Origin: Polaromonas sp. | GTDB lineage: Bacteria; Pseudomonadota; Gammaproteobacteria; Burkholderiales; Burkholderiaceae_C | DNA: 17,165 nucleotides | NCBI GenBank assembly: GCA_023259235.1 | Contig: JAHFQQ010000033.1 | Coordinates: 1-17,165, forward strand | Direction: 5' to 3' | In this document: positions 6,239 through 14,500 of the stretch, piece after piece | Position numbering within the stretch: the stretch's first letter is position 1 | How the letters are laid out: every line of letters begins with the position of its first letter | The notes under the pieces: generated by a model | The model's database searches: none | Told to the model about the DNA's origin: nothing | What the model saw: the letters and a program-made list of their open reading frames with translations, nothing else | Program-made: the position numbers and the translations under genes

Positions 6239-7534
6239 ATGCCCGGCTACCCTGATCCCGGCTTTGACACCCTGGCGCTGCACGCAGGCGCGGCTCCCGA
6301 TCCGGCCACGGGCGCACGCGCCGTGCCGATTCACCTCACCACTTCGTTTGTCTTTGAGTCCAGCGAGCATGCCGCCAGCCTCTTTAACCTGGAACGCGCG
6401 GGGTATGTCTATTCACGCATCAGCAACCCCACCAACGCGGTGCTGGAACAACGCGTATCGGCGCTCGAAGGCGGCATCGGCGCGATTGCCACTGCCAGCG
6501 GCCAGGCCGCCCTGCATCTGGCCATTGCCACGTTGCTGGGCGCCGGCTCGCACATCGTGGCCAGCAACGCGCTGTATGGCGGCTCGCAAAACCTGCTGCA
6601 TTACACGCTGCCCCGTTTCGGCATTGAAACCACGTTTGTGAAACCAGGCGACCTGGACGCCTGGCATGCTGCCGTGCGGCCCACAACCAGACTGTTTTTT
6701 GGCGAAACCGTCGGCAACCCGGGGCTGGACGTGCTCGACCTGCCCGCCGTGTCGGCCATGGCGCATGAGGCGGGCGTGCCGCTGCTGGTGGACTCGACGC
6801 TGACCTCGCCATGGCTGATCCGGCCGTTCGAGCACGGCGCTGATCTGGTTTATCACTCGGCCACCAAGTTTCTCAGCGGCCATGGCACCGTGATCGGCGG
6901 CATTGTCGTCGATGGTGGCAGCTTCGACTGGGACGCCTCAGGCAAGTTTGCCGGGCTGACAGCGCCTTACGAAGGTTTTCACGACATGGTGTTCAGCGAG
7001 GAAAGCACCGTCGGCGCCTTTTTGCTGCGCGCACGCCGCGAAGGCCTGCGCGACTTCGGCGCCTGCATGAGCCCGCACACTGCCTGGCTGATTTTGCAGG
7101 GCATTGAAACCCTGCCGCTGCGCATGGCGCGCCATATGAGCAACACTGAAAAGGTGGTCGAATTTCTGGCCGGCCAACCGCTGGTGGCGCGCGTCGGCCA
7201 TCCCATGCTGGCGTCACACCCCAGCCACGCGCTGGCAAAAAAACTGCTGCCGCGCGGCGCGGGTTCGGTGTTCAGCTTTGACATCAGGGGCAGCCGTGCG
7301 CAAGGCAAGGCCTTTATTGATTCGCTCAAGCTGTTCAGCCACCTGGCCAACGTCGGCGACTGCCGCAGCCTGGTGCTGCACCCGGCCAGCACCACCCATT
7401 TCCGCATGAGCGACGAAGCGCTACTCGGAGCTGGCATCACGCAGGGCACGATACGCCTGAGCATCGGGCTGGAAGACCCGGATGACCTGATCGATGACCT
7501 CAAGCGCGCGCTCAAGATGGCCGGGAAATGTTGA
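6239..7534 (+). CDS. metY: O-acetylhomoserine (or O-succinylhomoserine) sulfhydrylase, PLP-dependent
   Basis: This 431-residue enzyme belongs to the Cys/Met metabolism PLP family, fold type I. It should make homocysteine directly from sulfide and an activated homoserine ester. The PLP-binding Lys210 is in YHSATKFLSGHG. YSRISNPT (Tyr58, Arg60) contributes to the neighbouring active site, Tyr113 in ALYGGSQNLL stacks on the cofactor and Asp185 in VDSTLTSP holds the ring nitrogen. The length of about 430 and the long C-terminal segment KLFSHLANVGDCRSLVLHPA fit the MetY/O-acetylhomoserine group better than the roughly 400-residue MetZ or MetB. Acyl specificity cannot be fixed by reading, and methionine gamma-lyase is a less likely alternative. 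The start follows TTGGAG at eight bases; an in-frame ATG at 6170 has no such site. Confidence 0.88.
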   Translation: MPGYPDPGFDTLALHAGAAPDPATGARAVPIHLTTSFVFESSEHAASLFNLERAGYVYSRISNPTNAVLEQRVSALEGGIGAIATASGQAALHLAIATLLGAGSHIVASNALYGGSQNLLHYTLPRFGIETTFVKPGDLDAWHAAVRPTTRLFFGETVGNPGLDVLDLPAVSAMAHEAGVPLLVDSTLTSPWLIRPFEHGADLVYHSATKFLSGHGTVIGGIVVDGGSFDWDASGKFAGLTAPYEGFHDMVFSEESTVGAFLLRARREGLRDFGACMSPHTAWLILQGIETLPLRMARHMSNTEKVVEFLAGQPLVARVGHPMLASHPSHALAKKLLPRGAGSVFSFDIRGSRAQGKAFIDSLKLFSHLANVGDCRSLVLHPASTTHFRMSDEALLGAGITQGTIRLSIGLEDPDDLIDDLKRALKMAGKC

Positions 7535-7641
7535 CCCCCCCTGAGCCGGCCTGCGGCACGGAAAAGCCGGTTCCGCGGTGGCCGCTTGAAGGGAGTCCGG
7601 CATGCAGGCAAACCGTCCATTCACGAACTGGAAACATCATC

Positions 7642-8469
7642 ATGGAGTTGATCGTCAACGGCGCCAAGACCTATTGCTACACCGGCGGCAAACCCTTTGA
7701 TGCCGCGCAACCGAGCGTGGTTTTCATTCACGGTGTGCTTAACGACCACAGCGTCTGGATCCTGCAGAGCCGCTACCTGGCCCACCACGGCTGGAACGTG
7801 CTCGCGGTCGATCTGCCGGGCCACTGCCGCAGCGCGGGAGATGCGCCAGCCACGGTGGAAGAAGCAGCGGACTTTATCATGGCGCTGCTCGATGCGGCAG
7901 GCGTGCCAAAGGCCGCGCTGGTCGGCCATAGCTGGGGCTCGCTGATTGCGCTCGAAGCCGCGTCAAGGCTCAACGGGCGCATCAGCCACCTGGTGCTGGT
8001 TGGCACCGCCTTTCCGATGAAGGTGTCGCCAGCGCTGCTCGATGCGTCGCTGAATGAACCCATGAAGGCGCTCGCCATGATCAACGTGTTCTCGCGCAGC
8101 ACGCTGGCACCGCCGCCCTCGGCGCTGGGCGCGGGCACCTGGGTCTATGGCCTGAGCATGGCGCTGGGCCGCCGCGTGCTCGCCAGCAACCCCGGCGTCA
8201 ATTTGTTTCATCGTGGCTTCAAGGCCTGCGACAACTATGCGAATGGCGAGGCGGCCGTTCAGGCCATCACCTGCCCGGTGCTGTTTGTGCTGGGCACGCA
8301 AGACCAGATGACGCCGCCCAAGGCCGCGCAAGGGCTGATCAGCGCGGCACGCAACGCCGGCAAGAGTGTGCAGATCGCCAGCCTGGCGGTCGGACATCAC
8401 CAGATGACCGAAGCGCCGGACGATACGCTGTTTGCGCTGCGCGACTTCCTCGGGAGCACCAGAACGTAG
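7642..8469 (+). CDS. Alpha/beta hydrolase, substrate unknown
   Basis: This 275-residue cytoplasmic alpha/beta hydrolase has a complete triad: Ser97 in GHSWGS, Asp221 in GTQDQMTPP and His252 in VGHHQMTEAP. The oxyanion-hole motif is FIHGVLNDHSVW near residues 28-39, and DLPGHCRSAG matches the usual DxxGxGxS loop. No signal peptide is visible. The start at 7642 is chosen because the protein fold begins there; the open frame reaches back to 7528 over the end of the metY-like gene without hydrolase similarity. It lies 107 bases downstream of that gene on the same strand and may be cotranscribed. Its natural ester, lactone or amide substrate cannot be read from the sequence. Confidence 0.85.
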   Translation: MELIVNGAKTYCYTGGKPFDAAQPSVVFIHGVLNDHSVWILQSRYLAHHGWNVLAVDLPGHCRSAGDAPATVEEAADFIMALLDAAGVPKAALVGHSWGSLIALEAASRLNGRISHLVLVGTAFPMKVSPALLDASLNEPMKALAMINVFSRSTLAPPPSALGAGTWVYGLSMALGRRVLASNPGVNLFHRGFKACDNYANGEAAVQAITCPVLFVLGTQDQMTPPKAAQGLISAARNAGKSVQIASLAVGHHQMTEAPDDTLFALRDFLGSTRT

Positions 8470-8550
8470 CAAGCCGGCGGCTGCCAGTTGGTCCCGATGC
8501 GCCGGTGCAACGGGCACCATGGCCGGACTCTGGCGTGAAGCAGTGCCTGA

Positions 8551-11418
8551 TCAACGTTTGAGCAGCACTTTCAGCGCGTTTTGCATGCGTCGCGCGCTGC
8601 CAGCGTCAAAATCGGCGGCCAGTACCCTGGCGGCATCCTGACTCCAGGTTTCCAGCGGCGCGGGGGCATTGCGCCGCGTCAGCAGTTGCAGTTGCAGCAT
8701 GCGGCGGGCACTGAGCTGCTCGGCCGGCGTGGGCAGCTCGGCGGCAATTTCCAGGCGCAGCAGCGCCTCGGGGGCCTGGGCGGCATCCTTGGCAGAAGGC
8801 GCGCTGAGCGCCTGCGCCCAACTTCCGCGCACCGCCGGCGTGACCTGCTTGCCGAGTTCCTGCGCGCCCGGGAGTTGGGCCGGATCACGCTTTTCCCAGG
8901 CGCTCAGCAAATGCGTCAGCACTTCACCATGGGCCTGCACGGCGAGCTTTTTAAGCGCCTGGTTGGCCGCGTCGAAGGCTTCACGCTGGGCGCGGAAAGC
9001 GGCATCCCCCAGGCGCGGGCCGCGCTCTTCATGGGCGGGGCGCTCGCTGAAGCGATCGCCCCGGTTGTCGCGGGCGCCGCGGCTGTCGCGCTCGCTGCGC
9101 TCGGGGCGGTAAGGCTCGAACTTATTGTCGGTGCTCAGGCGTGGGCCACCGGGCTTGCCGCCCGGGCGTGAATCCTTGCGGTCGCCAAATTTGCCGCCAC
9201 GGCCTGCGCTCGCGGGTTCGGCCTTGCGCATACCCGGGCGGTCGTCGCCGCGCCTGGCCACGACCGGCCTGGCGGCCGGCTTGGGCGCTGGCGCAGGTTC
9301 GGCCGCCACGGGTACGGGTTCTGCCGCGTCAACCGACTCCGCCGCAGCCGCCCCAGCGGTGGCAACCGCCACTTCGGCAGGAGTCTCCATTGCTATTGTT
9401 TCAGTAGCTTGCTGTGCAGGTGGTTCTTGGGCTGGCGTCTTATTTGGTTCAGAAATTGGCGCTGGCTCAACAGCCTGCACCGGCGCGGCCACGGGCACCT
9501 GTCCGCGAACAATCGCCTCCAGCGCCTTGGCTGCCACATGGATTTTCTGCACATCGCCGCTGGCGGTTGCAGCCTCAACCGCTTTGGCCGCTTCGAGCAC
9601 CATGCGGTCGTATTCGCCCAGCGCGGCAGCGGCTTTTTCACGCTCGGCAGTCTTGCGCTGAAACGCGTCGTCAATCGGCTTGCGAAAGGCGTCCCAGAGC
9701 TTTTGCTCCTGCTTGCGCTCAATCGGCACGCTCTGCGCCTCGTGCTGCCAGCGCTGCTGCAGCGACTTGACCGCATCGATGTGCAATTGCGGCTCGGCGC
9801 CCAGCACCTGCGCTTCCTCGATCATGGCCTTGCGGCGCGCCAGGCTATCGGCACGCGCGGCCTTCAGCGCGGCATCAGCGGCGTCCATGGCAGCTTTCCA
9901 GGCTGGCTGGATTTCAGCAAAGGCCTTTTCGCCAAGGTGGCCGGCCGCCGTCCATTTCGTGACAAACCCGTTCAGGCTGCGAATGTGGTGCTTCCAGTCG
10001 GTGTTGCCCTGATTCGCTTCGCTCCACGCCAGCACCTCATCAATCAGGACGCGCCGCTCGGCCTTGACGGCTTCGGTCTGCTCCTTGACCTTTTCGAGCC
10101 ACGCTTCAACCACTTTGTGCGCTTCGTTGCAGGCATCGTCAAAACGCTTCCACAGAGCATGGTTGGGGGTGCCGCCCTGGTCGCTGGTCTTCCACTGCTC
10201 GCGCATCGCGCGCAACGCTTCCTGCTGCTTGCGACCGCCCATCGGGTGCGCCACCAGCGCTTCGGCCTTGGCCACCAGTTCATCGCGAATCTGGTCGGCG
10301 CGCCAACGCTGCCAGCCCTCAAGCTCGCCCGCGGCGGTCAGGGCAGCGTGGGCCGCTGCTTCGAGCGTGCCGTCGATATGGCGGATGTGCTCCTTGAGCA
10401 CCTGGCGCAACTCGGCGGCCACCTTGGGCGTAGCCTTGCCGTGGCCTTCGGTGACCTCGTGCTCAAGTTTTGCCAGCGCCGCCTGCACAATGGCCGTGGC
10501 CTTCTCGCGCATTTCCTTCAATAGCGCAGGGTCGATCCTGACCTTGGGCGCTCGCGCAGTTTGCTCGCCAGCGCCCTCCTCGCCTGGCGCCGCCACACCG
10601 CGCGCCGTGCGCAACTCGTCGGCCCACACCGGCACCGCGGGCAAGGGGGCAGCGGCATCTTCAGCGGCCTTGACGGCCACGGCCAGCGCGCCCTGAAACG
10701 CATCCCAGACCGCCAGCAACTGGCTGCGGGAGGCGTCGAGCAATGGCGGAAACCTGGCATCGACGCTGGACCAGTTGGCATCCTCGGCAATCTCACTGGC
10801 CTGGGCCTGCCAGTGCGCCACATCAGCGCGCAAGGTTTCCAGCGCCGCCTCGGCATCGCGCCATGGCTTGATCGACAGCACCTCGAGGCGCTGCGCGATC
10901 AACACGGCGGCTTCGCGCTGCACCTGGGTCCGGTGCTGCAGGTCTTCAATGGTTTTCACGCGCTCGGCCAACTGCACTTTCAGGCTGGTCAGGGGCTCTT
11001 TCGACAAAGGGGCGCCCGCTTTGGCGGCGTCGCGCTGCCAGGCCAGCGCATCGGCCAGATTGAGCTTGGGCAAAGCCAGCAGGGCCTGCGCCCTGGCGGC
11101 CCATTCGGCAGCGACGACCTCCTGCCCCTTGGCGCGCTTGATCTCGTCGAGTTTTTCCTTCAGCGGCTTGGCGGCGCCCTTGTCGCGATTGGCCAGGTCC
11201 TTGAAGACCCCGGCCATCTGCTCGGGCGTGGGCCCGGTAGCCAGCCATTGGCGAATGCGCGCGGCCCGCTCGCCCGAGGTGGGCGCCGAAAATGCGCCGC
11301 CGGTCAGGCCGTCCAGCGGATGGGCTTCAGCGCCTTTGGCGGTGCCCGACTTTACGGCAGGGGCGCCGGCTGCCGTGGTTTCGGCTTTGGAAGACTTGGA
11401 CATGGGAAAGCGGAACAT
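8551..11418 (-). CDS. DUF349 protein with long disordered RG-rich linker
   Basis: This protein of about 955 residues has no clear enzymatic motif. The N-terminal half is helical, with GGAFSAPTSGERAARIRQWL near residues 23-42. Two DUF349 repeats are readable, around residues 405-440 (LRAMREQWKT, LWKRFDDACNEA) and 550-590 (LQQRWQHEAQ, KLWDAFRKPIDDAF). Residues about 630-715 form an Ala/Pro/Glu linker that contains a short repeat-like insert. Residues about 715-805 are rich in Arg, Gly and Asp with RGG/RGD clusters, as in RNA-binding disordered tails. A helical C-terminal domain ends in ARRMQNALKVLLKR. The start is uncertain: ATG at 11418 (MFRFPMSKSS) is chosen from resemblance to MFxF-type starts of relatives, with ATGs at 11403 and 11430 possible. 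No good Shine-Dalgarno sequence supports any of them. Function is unknown to me. Confidence 0.82.
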   Translation of the reverse strand: MFRFPMSKSSKAETTAAGAPAVKSGTAKGAEAHPLDGLTGGAFSAPTSGERAARIRQWLATGPTPEQMAGVFKDLANRDKGAAKPLKEKLDEIKRAKGQEVVAAEWAARAQALLALPKLNLADALAWQRDAAKAGAPLSKEPLTSLKVQLAERVKTIEDLQHRTQVQREAAVLIAQRLEVLSIKPWRDAEAALETLRADVAHWQAQASEIAEDANWSSVDARFPPLLDASRSQLLAVWDAFQGALAVAVKAAEDAAAPLPAVPVWADELRTARGVAAPGEEGAGEQTARAPKVRIDPALLKEMREKATAIVQAALAKLEHEVTEGHGKATPKVAAELRQVLKEHIRHIDGTLEAAAHAALTAAGELEGWQRWRADQIRDELVAKAEALVAHPMGGRKQQEALRAMREQWKTSDQGGTPNHALWKRFDDACNEAHKVVEAWLEKVKEQTEAVKAERRVLIDEVLAWSEANQGNTDWKHHIRSLNGFVTKWTAAGHLGEKAFAEIQPAWKAAMDAADAALKAARADSLARRKAMIEEAQVLGAEPQLHIDAVKSLQQRWQHEAQSVPIERKQEQKLWDAFRKPIDDAFQRKTAEREKAAAALGEYDRMVLEAAKAVEAATASGDVQKIHVAAKALEAIVRGQVPVAAPVQAVEPAPISEPNKTPAQEPPAQQATETIAMETPAEVAVATAGAAAAESVDAAEPVPVAAEPAPAPKPAARPVVARRGDDRPGMRKAEPASAGRGGKFGDRKDSRPGGKPGGPRLSTDNKFEPYRPERSERDSRGARDNRGDRFSERPAHEERGPRLGDAAFRAQREAFDAANQALKKLAVQAHGEVLTHLLSAWEKRDPAQLPGAQELGKQVTPAVRGSWAQALSAPSAKDAAQAPEALLRLEIAAELPTPAEQLSARRMLQLQLLTRRNAPAPLETWSQDAARVLAADFDAGSARRMQNALKVLLKR
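9392..9439 (+). repeat. Short interspersed repeat, copy B, inside the DUF349 gene
   Basis: GCTATTGTTTCAGTAGCTT followed by a 29-base tail ending GGGCTGGCGTC aligns without gaps to the intergenic copies A (28 of 48) and E (33 of 48). It lies antisense within the DUF349 coding sequence, in the Ala/Pro linker at about residues 660-676, and is translated as part of QQATETIAMETPA and the preceding EPP/NKTPAQ stretch. At 48 bases it is a whole number of codons. It is locally more T-rich than the flanking GC-rich DNA. Confidence 0.55.
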
Positions 11419-11598
11419 AAATATAACCATCGTTTCGAAAAAAAGCAGCCTGGGACAGCACGTAAACCGGATGCTCGCCGCGATAAAGCAGGCGCGGAAC
11501 AGTGAGTCTGCCAACAGGGGACATTCGGGCCATGGCTTGCAAGGCCCGGATACCCTCAGCTCTGGGGAATTAAAGCAACCTTGGTATTTTCGCTGTTT

Positions 11599-14500
11599 TT
11601 AGGGCATTGCCAAATTAAGTTCCGCGCGCGGTGTCCATTTGGCCTGCGGCGCCACAGCTTTGAAGGCCCCTAGAAAGAGCCGTTCGGGCGGCAGACCACG
11701 CGATGCCAGGTAATCCTTGACCGCCATGCCGCGCTGCAGCGCCAGCTCACGCATGTCGTCATCGCTGACCTTGATGCTGGCCAGCAGCAGCTTTTCCATC
11801 TCGGGCACGGGCTGGTCCTTGGCCAAGCCAATCAGATTGCGCGGCTTCGGAATGTCGGCGCGTTGATAGACCTCCTTGAGCAACGCCGGGTATTGCGCGG
11901 GGCTGACGCTCACATCGTCGGCTTTCATTCCTTCCCTGACCATCTGGCGGCGTTTCTCGGCGCGCACAAGTTCGCCCAGCCGCTCGCGTTTGAAAGCCTC
12001 GCGTTCAATTTCCAGGCTGCTGGTGCCGACCACCGTGAGCCTGAGCGCGGGCCGTTCGACCAGCGCCTTGGCCACCTTGTCGAGTCCGGCTGTCGCCTCG
12101 GCGGACAGCTGCGCGCTGCCCGCCGGAAAGCCGACCATGCTCAGTTCCTCACCGCCGCCGCCCAACGCATGGGCCAGCAGGCTGAATGGCGCGGTGATGG
12201 CCTTGCCGATGACGTTGAGAATCACCTTGATGATGATGGGCCCGAGGCTGAACTGAGGATCGTTCAGCGAGCCGCTGATGGGCAGGTCGAGGTCAATCAC
12301 GCCGTTGCGGTCGGCCAGCAAGGCGACCGCCAGCTTGACCGGCAGGCTGGCCGTCGAACCTTGCACTTTGTCGCCAAAGCTGAGCTGGTTCAGGACCAGC
12401 TTGTTGGTAGCGGTGAGCCGGCCGTCGGGCAGCACGACGTAGTTCACGTCAACGCTAAGCTTGCCGCGTTCGATGCCATAGCCCGAGTACTTGATGGCAT
12501 AAGGCGAGAGCGGCGGCAGTTCCAGATCGCGCACCTTGCCCTTGATGTCGAGCGCCAGCGGTTTGGCCAGCGGATTGAGCTTGCCCACAATCTCCAGCGA
12601 GGCCGTGCCCTCGGCCTTGCCGCGCAGCTCCAGGTCGGCCATGGCGGGTGCGCCCGCCGTGCCGGAGCCCGGGGTGCCGGGCGCGACTGACGAAAACGCA
12701 CTGAGCTTGCCGGTCAGCTCGCTCAGGTCGGCCGAATAGTTCGGTTTGATAAAGCGATCCGAGAACTGGACCTTGCCATTGATCAGGCTGACCGGGCCAA
12801 AGTTGACGATGGGCTGCGGCCCGGCGGGCGTTGCCGTCGTCACCGGAGCGGCCGATGTCGTGACGCTGCCACTGGTCACGGCGAGCGCCCCCTTCGCAGC
12901 CGCAACTTGCAAGTCTTTCCCGGTGTTTACCCCCGGCACACGGTCGCCTTCTGCTATTGTTTTGGAAGCTTCAGCACTTGGGGAGGTCGAGGCCGACCCA
13001 TCCGCCGCATCGCCCGGCACGGCGGGTTTGAGCAAATCCTGCAGGTTGATGCGACCATCGGGCATGATGATGACGCGCGCAAAAAAGTCGGTCAGCACCG
13101 TCTCCCTGACGTCCACCCGCGTTGCCCTGGCTGGCTCCGCCACGACCTTCAGGCCGCGTACATTGAGCGTTTTCCAGGCCAGCAGCTCTTCGCTGGGCAC
13201 CAGGCTGTTGGCCTTGAATTCTTCCAGCGCCACGTCGCCGGCCACCTGCGCCTGCGGGCCAGCCGCTGTTTCACGGTAAGCCACGCGGCCCCTGAAGCTG
13301 GCGTCAGCGCGCAGCAAGTCGATATTGAGCGCCCCGCCAAAGTAGGCCTCGAAGGCCTGAACAGGCAGCCGGCTCAGGTCCAGCTGGCCGCGGGCCTGCA
13401 ATGGCGCCAGTCCCAGGCTGCCTTTGAAATCCACCTTGCCGGGCTGAAACCGGCCCGTCGCCAGACGCAGCGACGCCGACAGCGGCATGAGCTTTGCGCC
13501 CTGCGCCTTGCCGGATGGCTGGTCATCGAGCACCAGTCCTCCCAGTCGGGCCTTGGCGGCGCTGACCTCAAAGGCCACCGGCTTGGTGCCCGCCTTGTCT
13601 GAAAACGACAGGGCCCCGCCATCGAGTTCCACGTCGTTGATGGCCACCGCCCACGACGGCGTACCGGCTTTGGCGCCGGCTTTTGAAGCGGCAGGCGCTG
13701 GACTGGCCAACCCGGGTGCCACCAGCCAGCGCTCGTACATCCAGCGCTTTTCGGCGTCGCGCTCCACCGTGGCCCTGGGCTGGAGGATCTGCATTTTGGC
13801 GGCCTTGAAGGACTGGCCCGGCACGTCGATGTCGACCTGCGCCAGTGCCATCTTTTTGACGGACACCAGCGAGGTTTTTCCTTGTGCCAGCAGCACATCG
13901 GTCACGGCAATTTCCGGCGCGATGATTTGCAGCGCCTGCCGCCTGCCTGCCGCGCCGGCCTGCCAGTTCACCGCCAGCTGGGCATCGAGCCGGCCATTCA
14001 GCGCAGGCAGCAAGAACTGGCCGACATATTTTTCGGCCATATTCAGCGGCCAGGCCGCAACCGTTGCGCTCACCTGGGCCGCCTGGTCGGTTGCAGTGCC
14101 GCTGAAACTGATCAGCGCCGGGGCAGACGGGAGCCCGGGCTGAACGGCGCTGGCCGCGGCTTTACCCGGCGCCGTTGCACTGGCCGGCGGCGGTTCCAGT
14201 CCCAGCGAGCCGGTGAACTGCATGGGAGCGCCAGCCGCAAATGGCATGGCAATCGCCGAGGCATTGAGCGCCAGTCCGGTCAGCCGGATTTGCGCCGGCG
14301 CGGGCAGAGTCTCATCCAGCCAGTTGACGCGGCCACCGCGCACTGCCACCTTCGCCACCTGCACTTTCCAGGGCGTCGCGGCGGCAGTCTTCACGGCCGG
14401 TGCCGGGGCGCTCGCCGGGCCAGGCGCCGCTTGCACTTGAGATTCAGGGTCTTTTTGGCCTGTAGCCTTTGCTTTACCGCTGTCAGTAGCTACATTTTTT

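Noticed and set aside
7535..7641. Terminator or small gene between the metY-like and hydrolase genes
   Set aside because: There are GC-rich partial inverted repeats (GCCGG/CCGGC types) but no stable stem with a T-run and no open frame with a ribosome binding site.
9409..10524. 371-codon plus-strand open frame antisense to the DUF349 gene
   Set aside because: It is a shadow of the clearly supported minus-strand gene, without a start site or recognisable domain.
11524..11550. Hairpin between the DUF748 and DUF349 genes as a terminator
   Set aside because: The stem (TTCGGGCC/GGCCCGGA, one G-U pair) is good, but no T-run follows on either strand; it may be only a secondary structure in the 195-base gap.
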